Source of the DNA: Leadbetterella sp964563435
Lineage (GTDB): Bacteria; Bacteroidota; Bacteroidia; Cytophagales; Spirosomataceae
Assembly: GCA_964563435.1 (NCBI GenBank)
Contig: CAZLXI010000002.1
Location: 1-64,000 of the forward strand
Length of the DNA stretch: 64,000 bases
Direction: 5' to 3'
Each line of letters starts with the position of its first letter. The first letter of the stretch is position 1. Below the pieces are notes generated by a model. That model was given only the letters and a program-made list of their open reading frames with translations. It did no database searches and had not been told where the DNA came from. The translations under genes and the position numbers were made by a program. Shown piece after piece: positions 59,398 through 64,000 of the stretch.

Positions 59398-60198
59398 ATG
59401 ACCCCGACAAGTACCCTATCGGCTGTAAAGCTGTCTGACCGGATTCAATCCCTCGACATGATGCGGGGGATTGTTTTATTTGGAATTCTGCTAATGAATA
59501 TCAACGGCATGGGACTGGCCGGAGCCTATGCTGACCCCATGGTTTCCGGTGGCGCCACCGGCTGGGCAGGAGTGCTCAAATCGAATGTGGCCGCTTTCTT
59601 CTACCGTTACGGCTACCTCTTTTTTGTAAGCCGGGTACCGAAGGGACTGGGTATGTTCTGTATAGGTTACGTGCTGGGTCGTTCGGGCTTTTACAGGCGT
59701 ATCGGGCAAAACCGGAAGACGTTGTGCGGGGTTATTCTGGCAGGCATTGTTATCGGTTTACCCGCCAATTATTTTCTGGCCCGGTATATGAGCTATCATG
59801 CAGACGATTACTGGAACATGGGCATGAACGGTTTTTATCAAACCATAGCCTATGCCCTGGGCGTAGTGCCGCTGGCCCTGGCTTATGTGGCTGTTTTTAT
59901 GCTCTTCTTTCAAACCGGGGGAGGAAAGAGGATGCTTTCTCCGCTGGCACCGGTTGGCAAAATGGCCTTTAGCAATTACGTGATGCAGACCTGGGTGGGT
60001 ATCCTGATCTTTTATCCGGTAGGCCTGGGCTTTATGGGGAAGGTAGGGCCTGTTTATTATACCTTATTGGGTATCCTCGTGTTTCTTATGCAGATAGTGA
60101 TCAGTGCCGTTTGGTTAAGGTTTTTCAATTACGGCCCTGTGGAGTGGTTGTGGCGAAGTGCCACGTATAAGAAATGGCAGCCGATGAAGAAAGGGTAA
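59398..60198 (+). CDS. DUF418 family membrane protein with internal deletion
   Basis: The protein starts like a DUF418 member (SDRIQSLDMMRGIVLFGILLMNINGMGLAGAYADP, quoted in part) and ends like one (LGMFCIGYVLGRSGFYRR, APVGKMAFSNYVMQTWVGILI, YGPVEWLWRSATYKKWQPM). It has 266 residues where the family has roughly 380-430. The missing part is the block of helices after the first one, so GGATGW joins almost directly to the central region. The join keeps the frame, so the gene still encodes a protein, but it is unlikely to be functional as usual. I start at 59398; the frame is open further upstream but with no family-like sequence. Confidence 0.7.
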   Translation: MTPTSTLSAVKLSDRIQSLDMMRGIVLFGILLMNINGMGLAGAYADPMVSGGATGWAGVLKSNVAAFFYRYGYLFFVSRVPKGLGMFCIGYVLGRSGFYRRIGQNRKTLCGVILAGIVIGLPANYFLARYMSYHADDYWNMGMNGFYQTIAYALGVVPLALAYVAVFMLFFQTGGGKRMLSPLAPVGKMAFSNYVMQTWVGILIFYPVGLGFMGKVGPVYYTLLGILVFLMQIVISAVWLRFFNYGPVEWLWRSATYKKWQPMKKG

Positions 60199-60235
60199 GA
60201 GTTTGGAGTTAAAAAGGACAGAGAATACTAAATAA

Positions 60236-61486
60236 CTTAATAATAGAATCGGTACCACACTTTTTGCCATCTGGTTTGGCGCCCATCACATTATGGGCAA
60301 TCCGGGCAACCTTGCCGAAACAGGATTTTCAGCCTTTTTTTCTCTGATTATTCCGGGAGGCCTTGCTTTTGCAACGGTTGCATTTTTTTACGCAAGAAGA
60401 TTGTACAGGCTCAATGTCGTAACGGTCGGTGATTTCTTCCGGTTAAGATACAATAGGGCCATCGACACCGTTGTTTCCGTTATTCTTGTCTTATCCTATC
60501 CCGCCTGGATAGCTTCGCAGCTGGTAGCCTTAGGGGTATTGCTTCAGCAATTGACAGGTATGGAGCTGGAATGGGGCATTACTGTGGGTGCGGCGATAGT
60601 GGTGCTGTACACCTATATTGGCGGAATGTGGGCCGTATCGTATACCGATATGCTTCAGACGGTGCTGGTGCTGGTGGGTTTGGGTATATTGCTGATCACA
60701 GTTTTAGATCAAACCGGAGGAGTATCAGAAATGATGAAAAATAAGCCGGAATCATTCTTCAGCCTGTTTCCGAAAGGAGGGCTTGAAGCCTGGTCAGTGT
60801 ATATTGCCATGATACTGGCTCTGTTTCTGGGCTCCTTACCCGGTCAGGAAATATACCCGCGGGTATTTTCGGCAAAATCGGAAAGCGCTGCTGTAAAGGG
60901 GCTCTACATCGGTGCCTTGCTTATCGTTATAGTTCCCGTCATTCCTGCCCTGATCGGGTTCGGGGCTGCCCATCTTCATCCCGAACTCATAGGCTCTGAT
61001 GACGGGCAGAATTTACTTCCGGCGTACGTCTCCCGCTATGCAAGTCTTCCTGTTCAGATCCTGTTTTACGGGGCATTGATTTCGGCTATTCTGAGCACAT
61101 CGAGCGGAGCTATGCTGGCACCTGCGACCATCATTGGAGAAAACATCCTGAAACCGCTTATGCCGGATAAAAAATTCCTCTTGTATATCCGGATTATTGT
61201 TGTGGTTATCGCGTTGGTATCCGTTTATTTCGCCCTCTCCAGTGCCAGTATAATCGAACTGTTGGTTACCTCTTTGAGCCTGATGCTTGTTTGCATTTTT
61301 GCCCCGTTCACGTTTGGGTTGTTCTGGAAAAGGAGTTCAGCATTCGGGGCATGGTGCTCCATTCTTACGGGCGGGGTGGTCTGGCTGGCATGCCACCTCC
61401 TAAAAACACAAATTGACCCTACGTTATATGGACTACCGGCGGGTTGTATGGCTATGGTGACGGGTAGTCTGATTAAAATAAAATGA
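60236..61486 (+). pseudogene. Sodium:solute symporter (SSF), 5'-truncated
   Basis: The frame from the ATG at 60293 encodes 397 residues of an SSF symporter (YARRLYRLNVVTVGDFFRLRYNR, GSLPGQEIYPRVFSAKS, ILSTSSGAMLAPATI). Family homology extends upstream of that ATG: codons 60251-60292 read GTTLFAIWFGAHHI, matching the second transmembrane helix of SSF proteins. An in-frame TAA at 60233 closes the frame, with no start codon and no N-terminal helix. About 60-80 residues are missing. It probably fused away in a deletion next to the DUF418 gene. Its stop overlaps the next start (ATGA). Confidence 0.7.
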
Positions 61487-62820
61487 TAAACATGAATTCA
61501 ATCCGGGAAAACCTGAAACGCGAGATCGGCCCGTGGGCGCTTGCCCTGGCTATTGTAAATGTGGTTGTCGGCTCCGGCATTTTTGTCATACCGGCCATTA
61601 TCGCCGAAGGGTTGGGCGGGGCGGCTATCCTGGCTTACCTGGTTTGCGGGGTAATCATACTGTCAGTCGGCTTGTGTTTTGCTGAAATGGGGAGCAAAAC
61701 TACTGTCAGCGGCGGTATTTACACCTATATTGAGAACGCCTTCGGGCCGTATGCCGGATTTTTGGGCAACAATCTTTACTTGTGGGGCGGCTGTATCATG
61801 TCGGATGCCGCTATTGCCAATGCTATGGTGGCCACCTTAAAATACTTCTTTCCTGCACTGGGAGATGAAACGTTTAGGGTCGTATTTCTTTTCCTGGTTT
61901 TTGCAGGGTTGGCCCTGCTGAATATACGCAGTGTAAAACACGGCGTTCGGTTTGTAAAGTTTACGGCCTTCGGAAAACTGCTCCCATTGCTTTTTTTGGT
62001 TGTAGTGGCAGCCTTTTTCGTAGAGCCCGAAAGCTTAAAATGGGTTATAGCGCCCACCATCGGGAATGTGGGGGCGGCCTCGCTTTTATTGTTTTTTGCT
62101 TTTCTGGGACTGGAAGTGCCTTTGAGCAATGGCGGCGAAATGAAAAATCCCGGACGGACCGTTCCCTTGGGCACTATACTGGGCTTGTCAGCCGTCCTGG
62201 TTTTATACATTAGCATCCAGTTGGTCACACAAGGTGTTTTGGGTGAAAACTTTGCCATGTATAAAGATGCACCTTTAGCCGCCGTGGCCGGTATTGCTTT
62301 GGGAAAACCCGGTACGGTTTTCATTATTTCAATTACGGCAATTTCCATGCTCGGGGCTTTAGGCGGACAGATATTGTCTAACCCGAGAACACTGTTTGCC
62401 GGCGCCAGAGACGGACTGATGCCAAAGTCTTTCGCAAAAGTACACCCCCGTTTTTTTACACCCTACGTGGCGATTGCTTTTTACACCGCCGTGGGCTTTG
62501 TACTAGCCGTATTAGGCGGCTTTCAGCAGCTGGCTGTTATTTCCAGTGCTGCAGTATTGACCTTATATCTTGGTGTAGTGCTGGCCACGGTAAGGCTCCG
62601 GCGAAAAGCCCCGGCAACTGAAAAAACCTTTCGCGTGCCGGGCGGGCTCGTCGTTCCGCTTTTGGCCGCTTCCGGAATCGTATGGCTGCTTTCGAGTTTA
62701 ACCCAAACCGAATTTGGAGGTCTCGGTATTTTCATAGCGGTATTCTCTGTTATTTATATCATTATGAAATCAGTGAAAAGAAAAGTACCGCAAACGAACG
62801 AATCAAAAACACCGGAATAA
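61483..62820 (+). CDS. APC-superfamily amino acid permease
   Basis: The 445-residue protein has about twelve transmembrane helices and the APC consensus at the first one (NVVVGSGIFVIPAII, residues 26-40). LLLFFAFLGLEVPLSNGGEMKNPGRTVPLG follows in the middle (quoted in part). It should import or exchange an amino acid. The start overlaps the symporter stop by 4 bp. Downstream, 27 bp on, comes another transporter, which suggests a small uptake operon under the AraC-type regulator. The substrate cannot be deduced. Confidence 0.88.
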   Translation: MINMNSIRENLKREIGPWALALAIVNVVVGSGIFVIPAIIAEGLGGAAILAYLVCGVIILSVGLCFAEMGSKTTVSGGIYTYIENAFGPYAGFLGNNLYLWGGCIMSDAAIANAMVATLKYFFPALGDETFRVVFLFLVFAGLALLNIRSVKHGVRFVKFTAFGKLLPLLFLVVVAAFFVEPESLKWVIAPTIGNVGAASLLLFFAFLGLEVPLSNGGEMKNPGRTVPLGTILGLSAVLVLYISIQLVTQGVLGENFAMYKDAPLAAVAGIALGKPGTVFIISITAISMLGALGGQILSNPRTLFAGARDGLMPKSFAKVHPRFFTPYVAIAFYTAVGFVLAVLGGFQQLAVISSAAVLTLYLGVVLATVRLRRKAPATEKTFRVPGGLVVPLLAASGIVWLLSSLTQTEFGGLGIFIAVFSVIYIIMKSVKRKVPQTNESKTPE

Positions 62821-62847
62821 AACCATTCGTGGCAATAAAACAATACA

Positions 62848-64000
62848 ATGGCAACAACCCCAAAATCATTTCCCGGCCCTATCCCCATTCTAATGGGGGT
62901 GATTATTCTGGCGGCAATAGCTACCTGGCTTTTACCTGCCGGGCAGTATCATAAGCTTTCGGTCAATGGTAAGAGCTTTATGTTGGCATCGGCTGCAGAA
63001 GAAGTTTCACTTCCGCTAACCCAAAAAACATTGGACAGCCTGGGGGTTGCAATTGACGTGCAGAAATTCACTGGCGTCGAAATACGTAAACCCGTGTCCG
63101 TTCCCGGTACATTTACACCCCTGGAAAGAAACGGACAGGGATTCCTTTCTGTATTGCAGGCACCCGTCAAAGGGATCATAGACAGCGTGGACATTATTTT
63201 ATTCGTCCTGATTATCGGCGGATTTATGGCCGTGTTCAACAAGACCGGAGCCATGATGAAAGGGATTGCCTGGCTGGCACATTCCATGAAAGGCAGAGAA
63301 CATGGGTTAGTCGCCATTCTCACCGGAGTATTTTCATTTTTCGGAGCTACTTTTGGCATGGCCGAAGAAGCACTTGTTTTCTACCCGATACTGGTGCCGC
63401 TTTTTCTGGCTGCCGGATACGATCTGTTGGTGCCGCTGGCCGTTATTTTCGGCGGAACGATGACGGGTACGATTGCTTCATTTTCCAATCCGTTTTCCGC
63501 CATTATTGCCTCCAATGCTGCAGGCATCAACTGGATGGATGGCCTGACGGGTCGCTTGCTGGTTTGGGCACTGATCACCACGGTGCTGGTCGTATATATT
63601 TTAAAATATGCCGCCAAAATAAAGAAAGATCCGGCGGCTTCCCTGGTGTATAAAATTGACGGAGTGGTAAAGCCTTTGTATGAAATCAACATCGGTAGTG
63701 AAACCGGCGCGCAACCTGCATTAGCCTGGAAAACAAAACTTTTGCTGCTTATCTATATCCTGACCTTTCTTGTCATGATCGCGGGTGTGGTATTTTTTGA
63801 CTGGTGGACCACCGAAATGGCAGCCCTGTTTTTAGGTTCCTCCATTTTAATAGCAGTAATAACCCGACTAAACGAAACAACGTTTATCAGCGAATTTATC
63901 AAAGGTGCCGGAGAACTGCTTTCGGTGGCGTTTATAATCGGCGTGGCAAGGGGCGTTACTGTAGTTCTTAACGAAGGGCAGATTAGTGATTCAATTTTGT
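62848..64000 (+). CDS. YfcC-family transporter (C4-dicarboxylate/basic amino acid carrier superfamily), partial
   Basis: The reading frame runs from the ATG at 62848 (MATTPKSFPGPIPILMG) off the right edge, giving at least 384 residues. The pattern WLLPAGQYHKL near the first helix, then IILFVLIIGGFMAVFNKTGA, TFGMAEEALVFYPILVPLFLAAGYD and GTIASFSNPFSAIIASNAAG is that of YfcC proteins, related to DcuC and to arginine-ornithine antiporters. The C-terminus is missing. It is the last cistron visible in the transporter cluster. Confidence 0.85.
   Translation, partial: MATTPKSFPGPIPILMGVIILAAIATWLLPAGQYHKLSVNGKSFMLASAAEEVSLPLTQKTLDSLGVAIDVQKFTGVEIRKPVSVPGTFTPLERNGQGFLSVLQAPVKGIIDSVDIILFVLIIGGFMAVFNKTGAMMKGIAWLAHSMKGREHGLVAILTGVFSFFGATFGMAEEALVFYPILVPLFLAAGYDLLVPLAVIFGGTMTGTIASFSNPFSAIIASNAAGINWMDGLTGRLLVWALITTVLVVYILKYAAKIKKDPAASLVYKIDGVVKPLYEINIGSETGAQPALAWKTKLLLLIYILTFLVMIAGVVFFDWWTTEMAALFLGSSILIAVITRLNETTFISEFIKGAGELLSVAFIIGVARGVTVVLNEGQISDSIL

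Overview
The window comes from a member of the Bacteroidota, most likely a Cytophagales-like lineage. The evidence is a PorX-type regulator (response regulator fused to a PglZ domain), BshB1 of bacillithiol synthesis, DUF3098, DUF3108 and TIGR02757 proteins, KdsB, and a recurring TAnnTTTG -7 promoter element, which is the Bacteroidota consensus. Base composition looks close to balanced. Species cannot be fixed from the sequence. Almost the whole window is chromosomal housekeeping; I see no rRNA, tRNA, transposase, phage or CRISPR array.

Layout. 1-10.3 kb: a minus-strand surface-polysaccharide block with an SLBB outer-membrane export protein, a chain-length protein, an ABC-2 permease/ATPase pair with a Wzt-type cargo domain, a sugar aminotransferase and a glycosyltransferase. 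It runs on into an M23-LysM hydrolase and bshB1, and faces the end of a GT2 gene. 10.4-13.4 kb: parE-pheA (plus). 13.5-22.7 kb: minus-strand genes including an orphan nuclease-like ORF, a GT-C-like membrane protein, ribF, truB, uppP, DUF3098, ftsX, a divergent PlsC, a bifunctional nuclease, TIGR02757 and a LysM protein. 22.8-25.2 kb: kdsB-porX. 25.2-30.8 kb: a palindromic repeat, ftsE, a transaldolase-family gene, the SRP RNA, uvrC, a PQQ-type dehydrogenase and a HigBA pair. 31-36.5 kb: two different aconitases in tandem, separated by an array of terminator arms. 36.7-50.9 kb: topA, a zinc-less sirtuin, prs-rplY, small unknowns, a Nudix protein, a DEAD-box helicase, DUF1080, recA, DUF3108 and ugd-uxs. 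50.9-57.6 kb: a two-component system with two PepSY-like proteins, an uncharacterised secreted protein, and a divergent secreted DUF5695 protein. 57.8-64 kb: an accessory stretch with an AraC-HTH/TM/TPR regulator followed by a shortened DUF418 protein, a 5'-truncated sodium:solute symporter, an APC permease and a YfcC transporter that runs off the window.

The points most worth following up are five. (1) A 15-bp direct-repeat motif sits exactly 12 bp upstream of the -7 element both of the response regulator gene and of the PepSY-like gene, and looks like the regulon operator. (2) A transmembrane one-component regulator carries an AraC-type DNA-binding domain in the place where CadC/ToxR proteins carry a winged helix. 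(3) A slippage-built tandem terminator lies between acnB and acnA. (4) A small BECR/LPD3-like nuclease ORF has its stop codon inside the loop of a bidirectional terminator. (5) Two neighbouring membrane genes near 60 kb show deletions.
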